NCBI GenBank assembly: GCA_930367205.1
Contig: OV884012.1
Location: 50,055,239 to 50,119,238, forward strand
DNA: 64,000 nt
Source: Acanthosoma haemorrhoidale
Taxonomy: Eukaryota; Arthropoda; Insecta; Hemiptera; Acanthosomatidae
Reading direction: 5' to 3'
In this document: piece by piece, positions 45,150 through 57,924 of the stretch
How positions within the stretch are numbered: position 1 is the stretch's first letter
Layout: the number at the start of each line of letters is the position of its first letter
Program-made: the position numbers and the translations under genes
The notes under the pieces: generated by a model
Told to the model about the DNA's origin: nothing
Databases searched by the model: none
What the model saw: only the letters and a program-made list of their open reading frames with translations

Positions 45150-46979
45150 CTGCGAACATCACATTAAAAATAATAAAATGTATTCTTTCATTTTGATTAC
45201 ATCAATGAAAAATTTAATAAGGAAAAGTCTGCATTTTTGACCAAAATTAGTTTTCCTGGTTAAACCGTCTCAGATAGTGATAATCACCTTTTCACTGATC
45301 AACTCCGGTTGCTAAATATTAAATACGTGTTTCCTATTGTTGGCTCTCATGTGTTTATAGTACCGTTTAAATTCTTATTACGTCGTTTATTGAGTTGTTG
45401 TTACATGTCAAGAAGATGAAGTATAATAGAGAGAGCCAGGTGTACTGTCACGGAAGAGGCAAAGGAGTCGATCTAAGCCTACTGTGCTTACCTTGGCCTG
45501 GAAACAGTCAAACTTCCAGCTCAGGCACGGGGGTCTGCCTATATTTGACAGCGGTTGATGTACAAAGGGTTCAATCTGGCTAGCTCTATTATGCCATAAT
45601 GATGAAAATACAAAAATAAATAAAAAGGAAAACAGTCTATAACAATATTGCTAAATTATTAAAAGTTGTTACTCTGTGTTAGCTTAAAAGTTGCAGTATC
45701 TTATATTAAAACTTCTATTACTCATGTAACAACCCCTTCTGGGTATTTTTAATTTTAAGTTTTGAAAATCCTATTATGAGTTTAATTGAGATGATGAAAC
45801 TGATAGCATAATTAACATTTAATTTAAAGGCAGATAATTTTTTGCTAGTGAATAATTTGTCTTGAGGGATCTGTGATGATCTGCAAAGTAAAATATATTT
45901 GAAATGAAACAATTAATATAACGTATCGTCCACTAATAAAACGTACAAGGCATGGCCATTTTGTTATGTGCTGAAAATCTTATAACAATCCTCAACAAGA
46001 TAAACATAAGATATCGAAATGTGAAATTATTGGACGGTTTAGTTCAGTTTTGTCATTTGTGGGGTTGTTAACCTCATTTCGTGTTTTGAGATGGCCAGAC
46101 TAGTTGCTAGTTGTTAATACTTAAGATATTGAACGTTCAAATTGACAATTAATCACCCGTTAACGCTGTGTTAATTTTGTAGTGAGTCGTTTCCTTTTTA
46201 ATATTGCTAATTTGTTCTTATGTTTTCATTTATTTAGTGCTAAAGATGAATGTTTGAAATGTCAAATTCGATTTCACCGTTACATATTCAAAACATGGAT
46301 ATACATAAGTCGTTGCTATTAAGAATTATGACCCAGAATCGCCAATTTCACCAAAAGAACAAAAAAAAATATTCAGAAATGGATAACCATTTTATGGGGT
46401 AAATTTTCTGTTCATAGATAGATTTCTCCTGTGGACTACATTGTTCTTACTTTGAGTTTCTAATTGTTTAATTAGGTACATATATTTATAAGTTGGCACT
46501 TATGATGTGAAGGTATCCATAAGGCGTTTGTTAACAGACAAGGTTAAAATATTTATTCAGTAATAGATAACACCTTTGTACTTAAATTTAATATACACTG
46601 TCTGGTTTTGTAAAAATTTGTTTCGCTGGACACAGTCTCAATGAGAATCAAAACTCCGAATCCGTTTCAAATGGCACGGGTTGATCCATTTAAAGCGGAT
46701 TTTTAATATAAACCTTTAATTTTCCATCTGCTTACCTGCTATTTTTTAGTTGCTATAATAAAAATAATTATAATTTGCAATGCTATAAATAAAATAATTG
46801 CTATTTGGTATATTTGCAGCTCATTGATCTCTTTGGATTCTTAGCTGAATTACACCTTTTTTTTTTAGCCTTTAGTAATTAACCTGTGCATTTTGTGCAT
46901 GTATTCTAAATTGGCCACTGTAAAAACTTTTTCTTTCATTTTCAGTTTGGCTTAACAACAACCAAGTAACAACCAAGTG

Positions 46980-47400
46980 GTACAATGAGAGAAGTGAAAC
47001 CATGAGTTGCCTCTCTCACACCGAATCTCTCAAAACTCCAAAGGCCCAATAAAACCTCCGCTGCGCTCTCTCCTCCTCCTACTACTACTAGCTGCTAGGG
47101 GCAATAAGCCGCCCTTCACCATCCCCTGTTTTTAAGGGCGTCCCTTAATTAAATAATGGGAGCCTGGAGCTAAGGCCGCGAGGGACTCGGGACTAGTATT
47201 TGTGTGCGCACTGCTCCGCCAGGATTAAACCCAACCCGGCTAATATTTGTGTTTTCAGCTTGTCGCCTTTTAACTCGCCCCCTCTTCTGACTCTAATTTC
47301 CCTCTTCGTTTGTTTTCCATAAAACCCTCCTAATTGCCGTGGAAGTAAGCCTTCTCTCCCTCTCCCTTGTAATACACTTGACTATTCGACAACGATCCGT
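46980..47400. other. GC-richer island, possible cis-regulatory element
   Basis: A 400-bp stretch of mixed composition with a short (CTC)n/(CTA)n run (about 47078-47092), GGGAGCCTGGAGCTAAGGCC and TTAATTAAATAA. No convincing ORF and no relation to the repeats. It resembles the other islands in this intron and may be a conserved non-coding element. Confidence 0.3.
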
Positions 47401-48049
47401 CACCAGAACTTTGTGCCAACCAATCGAATTATCCCTTTAATATTTTACAAGCTCTTCATTAAATCTTCTCCTTAAGTTGCGGACAGAGCACTTGAGTTGT
47501 CAGTGAAGGTTTGGATAGCTTTGCCCAATAACAGAAGACTTCCTGATCTGTTCATCGTCACAGATGAAATTTTAATGGTAGCATTGCGAATGACATTCGT
47601 CTGAAATGATTTCCTTTCCCTCAGATGTCGAATGACATGTAAGAATTATTACCAAACAAGCCTGGATGTATATCAGAAGATTAAGATAAAAACATATTTC
47701 AATACTTGAGCATTTTGTTTTCTTTTCAATTGAGTTTACAACTACAGTTGGAAGATAAATTATTATTAAACTGAGAAAAATACTAATATTGTTAATACAT
47801 CTTTTAATTAATAAAGTATCGATGCTACAAGCCGTGAAAATAATGATATTAGAAATTGATTAAAATGCTAAAAAGAATCGCTCGACTCCGATTCATATCT
47901 CAGCCTTGCACCGATTTTCTTTAGAAAATAATTATATAGCCAGTATAGTTAAATAATTTATACATATTGTATGGTGATATTTAAATAGATTTTTCAGTGC
48001 TTATACGAAATGAGCTAAATTGACTACTCTAGAAGTTTGAAGGATGGGT

Positions 48050-48297
48050 TAGTTTGGCCTAATCATAGATCGTAGCTTCCAGGGCTCAAGTTTGTGTCAT
48101 TGTTTCTTCCTTTTACATTTTAATATATATTATTTTTTAATAATATATCCAAATAAGAAATCCTGTCTCACTCCCAAACTTGCCTCATTCCCCCCTGAAA
48201 CAAATTCTAGCTCAATCCCTGATATTATTAGGTAAATTCCTTTATTTTTCCTTTATCCATAATCTTAAAAATTTGAGAGCTAAGGGAAAAAAAAATC
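48050..48297 (+). mobile_element. J2-like retroposon tail
   Basis: Ends in AAAATTTGAGAGCTAAGG and an A-run (48288-48297), as the J2 tails do (CTCTCAAA on the other strand), with the diverged UTR before it. First of three A-tailed ends within 250 bp. Left boundary uncertain. Confidence 0.45.
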
Positions 48298-48319
48298 ATT
48301 GTATTATCTTTATCATTAA

Positions 48320-48466
48320 AATCATTATATAATTTTTATAAAATAACAAACCTGTATATAATGTAGCGGTGCTACAGGCAATACGAAAATAATTTGTAAT
48401 TAGATTCGCCTGAGGATTTATAATTATCTGTAAATTTAAAGGAGCTATGAAAGAAAAAAAAATAGG
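48320..48466 (+). mobile_element. JB LINE 3'-end copy
   Basis: Plus-strand JB tail with AAAATAACAAACCTGTATAT, AATGTAGCGGTGCTACAGGC and TTCGCCTGAGGATTTATAAT, ending at GGAGCTATGAAAG and an A-run. It matches the end of 34241-34589 but starts later (5'-truncated). A further A-tailed end (GAGAGATATGG plus A-run) follows at about 48510-48532. Confidence 0.7.
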
Positions 48467-49689
48467 AAAAGGATACTTTTTATTTTAACCTTATCCATTT
48501 TTATTATTTTGAGAGATATGGAAAAAAAAAAATAAAGCTTCAACGGCATTTGTTACAGTTTCTTATCAGATTTGTATCATTCTCCTGAGATTGTTTACAG
48601 CTTCATATATAAAGTCCCTTAAGGGGGTAGGGGAGAGGAGATTAAGAAGTATACCCTAGCCCTGTGGAGGGCGCAGCCCTTCTTTAGGACGGGATTTATA
48701 GAGCAGCTGAGACCTAGCGCCATCTAATTGCTGCCAGGGTCGGCAAAACCTATTTGATTGGAGAGGGCCGTACACGCGACCTCTACCGAACTGGTCTCTA
48801 TTTTGACAATCACGTAGGAACCAAATGTCTGTAATAATTTAACTTGTATTTCTCTCCGATGGAAATGACCAGAAAAATAATTACTCGTCGGTGTCATGAA
48901 GAACAGCAGTTCTAACGCCATCATATATACAGATGTGTCTAAGGGTAAAATTTATTGGAGGAGGATAACTAACCAAAATAATGCCACGAATAGATAGATA
49001 GTATTTCGTTGTGAAAAAGAAAATAAGGGGTCAGAGTCCAATGAACTATTCTTTGAGATTCTTCCTAACTTCTAAATATTTCTTTCCCATACATGATCCA
49101 TGTATATACCGGATATTTGAAATTTGGTCCAAAAAGGTGGGGTCTACGTCATTCGTATCTGTATTGTTATCATAAGTTGAGTGAATTGAAGTACTTCACA
49201 TTATTTACATCCTATGACATTACAAGTAATTTGGATACGGTGCAGTGAGGAATATAACGTTACCTATTACTAATAAGAAATAAACCACAGTCTCAATGAG
49301 TGATTTTAATTTTTGTCATTTTAGGTTTACGTGCTTTATCGTACATGTTAGCCAACTATTTACATTGTTTCCTCAAAATGATTTTTAATAGTAAAGTTTC
49401 ATTAATACCAGGATATTGACAATGTTAGGGTGACACTTAAAAGGATGACCAAGATGACCTACTTGCTACCTGCTTGCTACAGCTGAAGAACTATCGAAAG
49501 ATTTAAAATTTCGTTGGAGGCCCTCTGTTAGTCTCAGATTAATTGGTTTATTAAATTAAATTAAATAAACGTTATGGTATTTAAATTAATTCTTGGAATA
49601 AATCTCACCCACTGAGCCAAAATATCTGTCAAATTTTAACAGATAGTAGATATTGAAATGTCAAACTTTAAAAATATTGTCGAGCGATA

Positions 49690-49990
49690 AACCTGAGCTT
49701 TATGATGAAATTGTCTCCTGCGGATTCTACCCTCTTCCTCCTCACCGGGATTATCGGAGGCTCCCAGGGAATCTTCCTCCCGGGTTTAATTTGATAAGAG
49801 CGTTAGGCGAGCAATTAAATTAATATTCAATAATCGGACAGGAATGGGGCCGCTATGGGTATCCTATATTCGAGCGGGAATAGGGTCCGCCGTCGTCTAA
49901 TGGAATTCTCGTTTTGGCGTCTCGCATTTATGGCCAATCGTCGATCCGGCGGTTTTCCTCTCACATCTAATTTTAAATTTACCTTCAATC
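49690..49990. other. GC-richer island with homeodomain-type sites, possible enhancer
   Basis: A 300-bp block of balanced composition holding GCAATTAAATTAATATTC (clustered TAAT cores) and TTTATGGCC (Abd-B/Caudal-like core), GCCGTCGTC and GATCCGGCGG. No ORF and no repeat relation. Among the islands in this window this one looks most like a developmental enhancer, but that is inference from motif content only. Confidence 0.35.
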
Positions 49991-52621
49991 CTAATTTAAG
50001 TTGTCCAGAATTAGTCTATTAACAGGAGGATGCAAGAAGCTTGTGGGCGGAAAAGAACTTACTTTCCTGGTTTATGTTCAGTGAACGCTGGTTTAGAGAA
50101 CAATGGAGGTTTAATGAATTATTACCTTGTAAGAAATGAACCCTATCACCTTACCAGTATAATTATTAGTTATTTTCGCTTACTGAGCTCGAGAATACTT
50201 CAGAGCTATTATGACGACTATGCTCCTATCTAATTACCACTAGATGCCTCTTTTGTCTCCATTACTCTAATGGCTTATAAATATATATACAAAATGAAGG
50301 ACTTGGGAGGCGAAGAATAATATTAATGGATGTCTTATTAAATCACTGTGAAAGCAACACTCGGTATTTTTCTAAAAACATTCGGTTTCATCTCTTTGAC
50401 TTAGTAACTGAATTTTCATTTCAACCAATACAATTATAATATAATATGGTTTCGTGTAGGGTCATATTTTTACCAAAATTGGGGTATTATATGTTTTCAT
50501 GTCTTACAGGGATACTATTTTTTTACAGTGGAAGAATTTTAATTTTAATTTTTTTTTAATGGAAAGAATGGAACCAGTATAACTGCTCTTTCAGGGTAAA
50601 AAAATGGATTTGGGGAAGGGGGTTCATTAAATCATGATTTGCATTTAAGAGAGACAACCTAGAGAGTAGCCGAGTCTGAACTTACATACATCTACAATTA
50701 AAGAACAATCAAGTATTACACCAAACTGCAGCCTGACTACTCAGTCTCAGGAGAAACGGGGAAAACAAAATTTCAGGATTTGGTGAATATACTAAAGCTA
50801 CTACAATAACATTGTTAGATAAGTACACCAAAAATGATCGTTGGTCAATTCTCGTGGTTATGACCATCATAACAAATGCGTCTCCTTTCAGCCCACAAGT
50901 CCGTCTATGATTGGATTTGACGGTTTTCATCTAGCTGATTATAAAAACTTTATTAAACGGTGCTATAGTTTCAAACATAATAGAATTAAAAAAAAGGTTT
51001 TCAATTGGATTGATTGAAAGAAGTCACATAGTAATTTGTGCTGCGCTGATATCAAGAACAGATTTGTGGTTGGGTTCAGAGGTCTATCTCTGACCCTTTT
51101 TCAAGTGCTCGTCTCGGTCCCAGTTCAAGTTCATTATTTATAGGGATTGGAAAATCAATGGAGGTCGCCCTGCTGGAGTAGTAGCTTTCCACTAGAGTGA
51201 CTCCCTACGACTCTATGTTCTAGACTCACTACTAACACCTTATCTTCGCCGTTTCAAAGTTTTGTTTTTGTAATGGTTACCTTTTTGATTTTCTCAATCG
51301 TATAATTAATCAATGAAAAAGATTTATAGCCCAATACTAGACAGTGAAGGAGTAATTAAAAACATTAAAACTATAATAGAAAGATGTTTAGATGTAGCTG
51401 TAATAGATGTTTAGAAAGCGGAAAACGAGATAATGTATATAAAAGACAAAATGAGACATTTTTTCGAGGAATCCGCTAAAACAGTAAACATACATACGTA
51501 AGGAATGAATTAATTAACATCAGTATTTCGTGAGCATTGGTTCTTCTCATTAGTATTCGCAAGACCTTCATACGAACAGGATGTTCTACATTTAGAACAG
51601 GTATTATATATTCGCATATAGGCCTAGTGTCTATTCACATGTTTGTTAGGCCTAATTTATTTTGTTGACAATGCCTGTTGGATTTAGTTTATAATTAGGC
51701 TGACATCTGTATTTTACTTAATTTATTTCAAGAGGTTTTAACAGTAATGTGTAGGCAAATGGATCGATATGGTGGTAATGGATTTTGATGATATAGTAGC
51801 AGATATCTGTTGACCAGGGATCTGCTAGCGGGAGATCTTATCCTTCTCTTCACAGGGCCCAGCCAGCCAGACTCGGTGCATAAATCTCAGGGTCTCTTCG
51901 ACCCCTCTAACTGGTTTAGGAAGTCAAGCTTCATTTGTCTCCTTATCTATCCAACATGCTTCATTCTTCCTCTCAACGATATAACGTGAATTATCGTAAT
52001 GATACATTTTGATGTTTTATTCATGGCCCGCCTTCTCGTAAAGTCTTAATGCTCTAGAAATGCAAGGGGGAGGGAGTATGAATAAAATTCACTTCCATAC
52101 ACCTATTTAGGAAGCAGTATTTCCCCTACCAACTCGAAACTTTCTCTACTCCATTGCATCAGCTGCGTATCAAGCATACAAATCATACTGGGTGTATAAT
52201 ATAAAGCTAACTTGTTTTTAACGATTGTTCACATTACGTTTGGTTTCATTTTAATTAGCATTTCATTTTTTTCAGTGTCAACATAAAATCACGCTCTCAT
52301 TAGAAATTGATAATATTCTATAATCTTCAAACCATATATGGAGGCTCCGATACAATTGACATACTTGGTTGCTTTAAGCGAAATGCTTCACTAAAGCTGC
52401 AAACTAATGATAACTAGTGCAACTCGGCAGACCATAGAGCTTTATAAACAAAATGATACTTTATGCTTATTCTAAAATACCCATTTACTATTTATTAATT
52501 ATAAACGAGCTTTAGCTTTCAAATTTGTAGACAATTTGTTCTAATGAGCTGAAAATAAGTAAAGAAATTGGGTTGTTTTCACCTGTAAAAAAATTATTTT
52601 CATGTTAATCATGAAAATTTA

Positions 52622-52745
52622 ATTTTTTTGTTTCATATCCCCTTGTTACAAAAATTATTATATAATTCAATATAAATTCTACAAATGAATCTATTTACAA
52701 TTTATTAATTATCTTTCCTGTAGCTTGGCTACAGATTATGATCTG
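52622..52745 (-). mobile_element. Diverged JB-like LINE tail
   Basis: TTTTTTTGTTTCATATCCCC, CTTGTTACAAAAATTATTAT and CTATTTACAATTTATTAATT, then TCCTGTAGCTTGGCTACAG, show the same order as 40455-40580, on the minus strand with a T-run (A-tail) at its left end. UTR only. Confidence 0.5.
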
Positions 52746-53283
52746 CATTGTAAAAAAGTATGATGATGTAAGTTAACTATAAATTCTTATTTCATTTGGC
52801 TAGTTTTCATAGAGAGTAGAGTTTTTTTTTTTTATAATCGGGAGGAAAAGTAAACAGTGTAGGTGTTCCATTGAGTATTTGCCACTGCTTTGAATAATTA
52901 TTGATCAATGAATTATATTTTCTTATTATACAAAAATGAATAAAGAAGGGTTTATGCATAAAGAAAAACATAAAAGACAGAAATGAGTTTTTTAAATTAA
53001 TTTCCTAGTTTTTTTTTTTTCAATTTTTACCTTGGATTCTTTAAATAATGATTCTATTTTTAGTTTCTTATGCTTTGTGGTACGGTTCTTTTAGTTCTGA
53101 AGAATCAAATAAATAAATTTAGGTTTTTATATATACCACTTTAGCAAACATTTAATTAAATTGTTTTGAGAACAGTTTTAGTCTTAATATATTTTGTTAC
53201 CTATTGCTTAATATTTCATCATATTTCAAATAAATTCCCTTGGATTAACAGTGTTTTATAATAACAAATTTTAAAATAAACAA

Positions 53284-53340
53284 GTTAACGTTGGATCACA
53301 ACGCCACTGGAGTTGTGAGCTTGAATCCCACCGGCGCTAC
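53284..53340 (+). repeat. Weak tRNA-like B-box sequence
   Basis: GTGAGCTTGAATCCCACC resembles a T-arm with box B (GGTTCGAATCC) but no clear D-arm precedes it. It may be the 3' half of a tRNA-derived repeat next to the J1 LINE. Confidence 0.25.
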
Positions 53341-53427
53341 GTACTTTTTTTTTTACTAACGAAAAACCGTTGTTATGATAAAATGAGATTTTATCAACAA
53401 CTAATGTCTCAAAATAAAAAAAAATGA

Positions 53428-54251
53428 TCTAGGTCACTAGGTCCAACCTCGACACCATCGCCTGTAAAGCGAAAACCGAGACGTTCAAATAGGAACGTAC
53501 AAATAACCTTCTCTGCAGCTAGTTCCATGGAAGAGATACCTCCACAGGCCAGCACATCTAATAAAGAAACCGCCATAGAGTCGCCTTTCTTCACACCTAA
53601 CACCTTTGAGGAGTTTAAAAATATCCCAGCAGAAGAAATAGACTAACACACCTGTATTACACAAGGGTACAGGTTGAAAAACCGTACCCCAAACGAGACA
53701 TCGTCCAGTGTCATAACTGTCAGGCATATGGGCACACAAAATCTTACTGCCACCACCCTCCCAGATGTGTAAAGTGCAGTGGTCAGCACAAAAGTGAATT
53801 GTGCAAAAAGCCCCTTAAATCGCCTGCGGTATGCGTACTTTGCAAGCAAGGCCATCCGGCCAACTACAAGGGCTGTGAGACTTACAGAAGGCTGAAGTCG
53901 AGGACCGAACAACGCCGTCAGCCAGAAGTGGAAAAACTTGCAACAAGAAGCGGCCCAGCCAGAAATTTGAGGCCTTCTGTCTCTTTCGCCGATCCCGCTC
54001 GCAACAAAGAGCTGTCACAGGCACCGCCCACTCCCTGTCCGCAAGAACACCTTTCCCAGCATCCCGTTCATCCCGTCAACCCACAAACTCTATCCCATCC
54101 TCAGCCACATATCTCGCACATTCCTCCACCTTCAAGTTCTTCGGATCTCACCAACCTTTTAACCTCATTCCTTACAGAGTTCAGAACCCTAATTACTCCT
54201 TTCATTTCCCTACTTACAAATCTTGTCTCCTACCTTATCCCCATTAAATAA
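53428..54251 (+). pseudogene. J1 ORF1 (gag-like nucleic-acid-binding protein) remnant
   Basis: Two pieces. 53428-53643 gives 72 codons of a basic, Ser/Pro-rich N-terminal part ending PAEEID and a stop. From about 53661, in another frame, VEKPYPKRDIVQ leads into three zinc knuckles: CHNCQAYGHTKSYC, CVKCSGQHKSELC and CVLCKQGHPANYKGC. The protein then becomes Pro/Ser-rich and ends with a hydrophobic tail (LTNLLTSFLTEF onward) before TAA at 54249-54251. In Jockey elements ORF1 binds the element RNA and carries it to the nucleus. The middle part expected before the knuckles is missing, and the frameshift shows it is dead. Confidence 0.85.
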
Positions 54252-54254
54252 AAT

Positions 54255-56955
54255 CGATAAGTGGATCCTTCCGACTCCTTATCTATTCTCCTTTGGAATG
54301 CAAATGGTGTTCGCACCCACACTAACGAACTAACAGCACTACTCCACGACAAGAAGATCGACTTTGCTCTCATTACTGGAACAAGACTTACGAGTAAACG
54401 ACCATTTACGGTTCGACAGTACTATACTTACCGAACTGATCACCCAGATGGAAGAGCTCATGCAGGTACCGCTGTTATTGTTCATAACTCCATTTCTCAT
54501 CTCATAGTTCCTTTGGTAGCACATGATTTCCTTCAGTCCACTGCAGTGTCAATCACCTCCTTCACTTTTCCCCTTACTCTGGCATCAGTGTACTGCCCTC
54601 CCAATAAATCTATTTCCAATTCCCAATTCATCACCTTTCTAGACTCCATAGGACATTGTTTCCTTGTGGGTGGGGACTTTATTTAATGCAAATCACCAAC
54701 ACTGGGGGTCACGATCCACGAATACACGCGGACGTGCTTTGCTGTCTGCACTCACACGGAAACATTGCTCCACGATCTCTCCTGACACAGCACCTATTGG
54801 CCATCAGATCCCAACCCAAATACAGATCTCCTAGACTTCTTCTTCTAAAATAGTTTAGGAGCACTAAACTTTTCACTCAAGCGCCTCGATGACCTCTCCT
54901 CCAATCATAGCCCTTTATTATTAACCATTTCTCTAAGACCAATTCACAAACTACCTCCTCCTCTATTCATTAGGGGCCCAGTCGATTGGGACCACTTCCG
55001 CCAGCTTCTTACAGGCTCCATTGACCTCAAAGTGCCCCTGAAAATATCACAAGACCTAGACGATGCAGTGCATTCTTTCACTACTCTGGTCCAAGAGGTT
55101 TGGGAGGCATCGTCACCCCATCTTCACCCATAAATCCACAATCATAATCGTTTACCTCAGCATCTCAAAGACCTATTCCAAACCATACGCCGTTCCAGAA
55201 CAGTATGGCAAAGATCCCGACATCCTGCTGATCGCCGCTCATACAATCAGTACTGCAAATTGGTAAAGCGGCAATTGGCGTCCTTCCGTTCTGATTCCTT
55301 CAATTCCCACCTCTCCTCTCTTTCTACCAGGGATAACTCCCTGTGGAATGTAACTAAAAAAATCTTAAAGTATCATCCTGTTTCACACCCACTCCGTCGT
55401 GATGATGGGTCCTGGGTGGCTTTGGTTGGGGATAGGTTGGAGAAATTTGCTCTGCATCTTACCCATACTTTCACACCTCACCTTTCTCATCAAAACCATA
55501 CTTATAGCACAACTGTAGAAGATTACCTCACTTCACCTATACCTCTTCCACTTCCACCAAAAGCCGTTAACCCCTCTGAGGTCAAATACCTTCTGAAAAA
55601 CTTACCTTACCGAAAATCCCCTGGATATGATCTTCTTACTCCTCAAATTCTCAAACAGCTTCCTCATAAAGCCATAATCTTCCTAACCTATTTATATAAT
55701 TGCATTATCCGAACGACGCACTTTCCTCTCCTCTAGAAACACTCCTTTATTGTCCTATTCGCCAAACCCGGAAAACCACACAACGACGCCTCATCTTACC
55801 GTCCAATTAGCCTACTACCTATCCTCTCAAAAATATTTGAGAAACTCCTCTTAAAACGTCTACTTCCAATTGTCGAATCCAAAAACCTTTTTCCTATACA
55901 CCAGTTTGGCTTCCGTCAACAACATTCCACTACTCAACAAGGCCTTAGCGTTGTTGATCACATTTGCTCAGCCCTTGAATCCAAACAGTATTGCACTGCT
56001 GCATTTCTGGACATAGCTCAAGCTTTTGACAGGGTTTGGCCCGCAGGTTTGCTTTACAAGCTGAAAACATATTTACCACAGACCCTTTTCCTAATCCTAA
56101 AGTCCTGCCTTTCAAACCGCTTCTTCCAAGTCCGCTGTGGTTTAGAATATTCCAACTACTATCCCATAAAAGCAGGAGTTCCACAGGGCATCCATCCTCC
56201 TGGGTCTCATCCTCTATAACCTATACACCGCTGATGTCCCCTCTACCCCCAATACCTTCTTGGCAACATTTGCAGATGACACTGCAATCTTGTCATCCCA
56301 CTCAGACCCTGATATAGAATCCCAAAACCTTCAAAAATACCTTGATGAGATCTAGTATTGGGGCTAACATTGGCGAATCAAGGTCAATGAAGCAAAATGT
56401 TCCCACATAACCTTTACCCTCTGCCACAAGTCCTGTCAGCTAGTCTTTTTCAATTCGATTCCTCTCCCTGTGTCTAAGACAGTAAGGTATTTAGGCTTCC
56501 ATCTCGACAAAACACTGACATGGAACCCACACACGAGGCTAAAAAGACAAGGACTAAACAGACGCTTTGGACAACTGTACAGACTACTTCGAAGGACATC
56601 CCATCTCTCAATAGAAAATAAACTACTTATTTACAAAGTTATATTCAAGCCAATCTGGATATACGGAATAGAGCTATGGGGGACAGCAAAAAAGTCGAAA
56701 ATCAAGCGCATCCAATCCTTTCAATCAAAAGTCCTGAGAACAATAGTAAATGCCCCTTATTACGTCAGCAACAAAACCCTTCATAATGATCTGAATATAT
56801 GCTACATTATTGAACTCATGTCTTCCAAATTCATGAAATTCCATAGTAACCTATCTAACCACCCTAATCCCGTAGCACAGTCATTGCACTGCTCCACTTA
56901 TCCCAATAATCCACCTCGGAGACTGAAACGGCAGTGGCCTCGTGACCTCCTATAA
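54255..56955 (+). pseudogene. J1 ORF2 (endonuclease and reverse transcriptase) remnant
   Basis: The endonuclease runs from LSILLWNANGVRTHTNEL (54276 on) to VGGDF near 54670. There a small duplication (TTTATTTAAT) shifts the frame; in the next frame NANHQHWGSRSTNTRG continues the D-F-N-A-x-H-x-x-WGS motif. In this family the endonuclease nicks the target and the RT copies the RNA from the nick. The RT region follows with YRKSPGYDLLTPQILKQ (about 55610), a stop, SSYRPISLLPILSKIFEKLL (about 55793), FGFRQQHSTTQQ, AFLDIAQAFDRVW and AGVPQG. The catalytic FADD is kept at 56269-56280 in a shifted frame. Further stops occur near 56356. The C-terminal part from 56470 (VRYLGFHLDKTLTW to RRLKRQWPRDLL) is open. 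At least three lesions make it inactive. Confidence 0.9.
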
Positions 56956-57261
56956 ATGCGCAACAGTGGGAGTGCTGGCAATGGCCAGTTTCTCCAATCA
57001 TGTCCTGAGCGTATGTGGCTTTTGCGATCTTCGTCAGCCTCGCTCGTATTCGGTTGCATGGCTGGTGGGAGAGCGTGGGGGGACTTCCCAAGACTCCGCT
57101 TCCTCTTTCGCATGCGAGGGAGGCAACAACCGTGTGGACTTTGGGGGCTCTTTGGCTGTTTGTAAATATGGTATGAATGAAAATATTTATCTCAATTATT
57201 TATTGCCTATTAAGTATTAAGGCAGATTGTAATTTCATCATAATAAATAAAGTTGTTAAAA

Positions 57262-57924
57262 TTTTTCAAATTTGAAAAGGAGGAATGGGGACAAAGTAAA
57301 ATAAAATGAAAATTATAGGAGTGAAATGGATTCCTTTACTAGGAATCATAGGAGAGACCTATTTGAAGGTTGGGTGAAGGAATTGATGAATGTGGGATAC
57401 CTCAGCTGAGGTGTAGATATCTATAGTGTTGAGAGCCCACTGAAGGTTGAGCCTATAGTCTGTCTAGGCATGAAGTTCCAACTCGTACAGGGTTAAGTAG
57501 CGTGCAGTAGAGTGCCCATCAGGGGCTTGTTGAGTGGCCAAGGGCCGTAATGCCTACCATCCTGTCTGCTTTCGCGGACCTACTGAGTCCCCATCTAGCT
57601 GGTAGTGGTGGTGGTTGCAGGTCATGGAAGAGAGGATTCTGGCAGCAACTTGATGTGTCGTTTTCTATTGGCTTCTGTGATGGTGGGGACCTCAAACTTT
57701 TCATGGATGTCGGGAGCCTTCGTCTTTCGAAAAGGGGTGTGCCACAGTACCGAGCGCAGAATGTTGTTCTGGAACGGCTGATCTATGGTGCTTGTGTAGA
57801 GAAACCGGAACAGTGGAGTTCCAAACAGCAGTGCTGGCATCAGGAGGCTCTGATAAATTAGCAGTTTCAGCCTCAGAGAAGTAGCCGAGCTGGAGAGACG
57901 TACTGTTATATATGAATCTATCAC
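57262..57924 (-). mobile_element. J2 LINE, 5'-truncated copy with ORF2 tail
   Basis: Minus-strand LINE whose 3' end (TCAAATTTGAAAA, near 57262) lies only a few bases from the 3' end of J1, so the two elements are tail to tail. The ORF2 tail is at 57622-57924 and the UTR at about 57262-57600. The UTR is shared with 13878, 27880 and 37320. The left end is truncated within the reverse-transcriptase C-terminal region. Confidence 0.8.
57622..57924 (-). pseudogene. J2 LINE ORF2 C-terminal fragment
   Basis: One hundred open codons of a Jockey-type ORF2 tail: LRLKLLIYQSLLMPALLFGT is the K-L-x-x-Y-x-x-x-x-x-P-x-x-x-Y-G region, followed by FQNNILRSVLWHTPF (QN-x-x-LR) and PTITEANRKRHIKLL. Cut off at its 5' side, so it is only a fragment, but unusually free of stops, pointing to a younger insertion than J1 at 53428. 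Confidence 0.8.

Larger units (their letters stand above)
53428..57258 (+). mobile_element. J1 non-LTR retrotransposon (Jockey-like), nearly full but dead
   Basis: Longest retroelement in the window. Order: ORF1 remnants with three zinc knuckles (to 54251), ORF2 with AP endonuclease, reverse transcriptase and C-terminal region (about 54255-56955), then a 300-bp 3' UTR ending AATAAATAAAGTTGTT. The ORF1/ORF2 layout, the CCHC knuckles and the RT motifs place it in the Jockey superfamily. Several stops and frameshifts make it inactive. Its 3' UTR is the source sequence for the short copies at 9532, 11316, 15590, 30726, 38890 and 59029. It lies in antisense to DDR. The 5' UTR boundary before 53428 is unclear. 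Confidence 0.9.

Noticed and set aside
45492..45538. 47-nt minus-strand segment with AG acceptor and AAG|GTAAGC donor between exons 1 and 2
   Set aside because: Its length would break the phase between exons 1 and 2, which join perfectly without it.
50030..50233. 67-codon plus-strand ORF next to the 49690-49990 island
   Set aside because: No homologous motif seen and composition does not differ from non-coding flanks.
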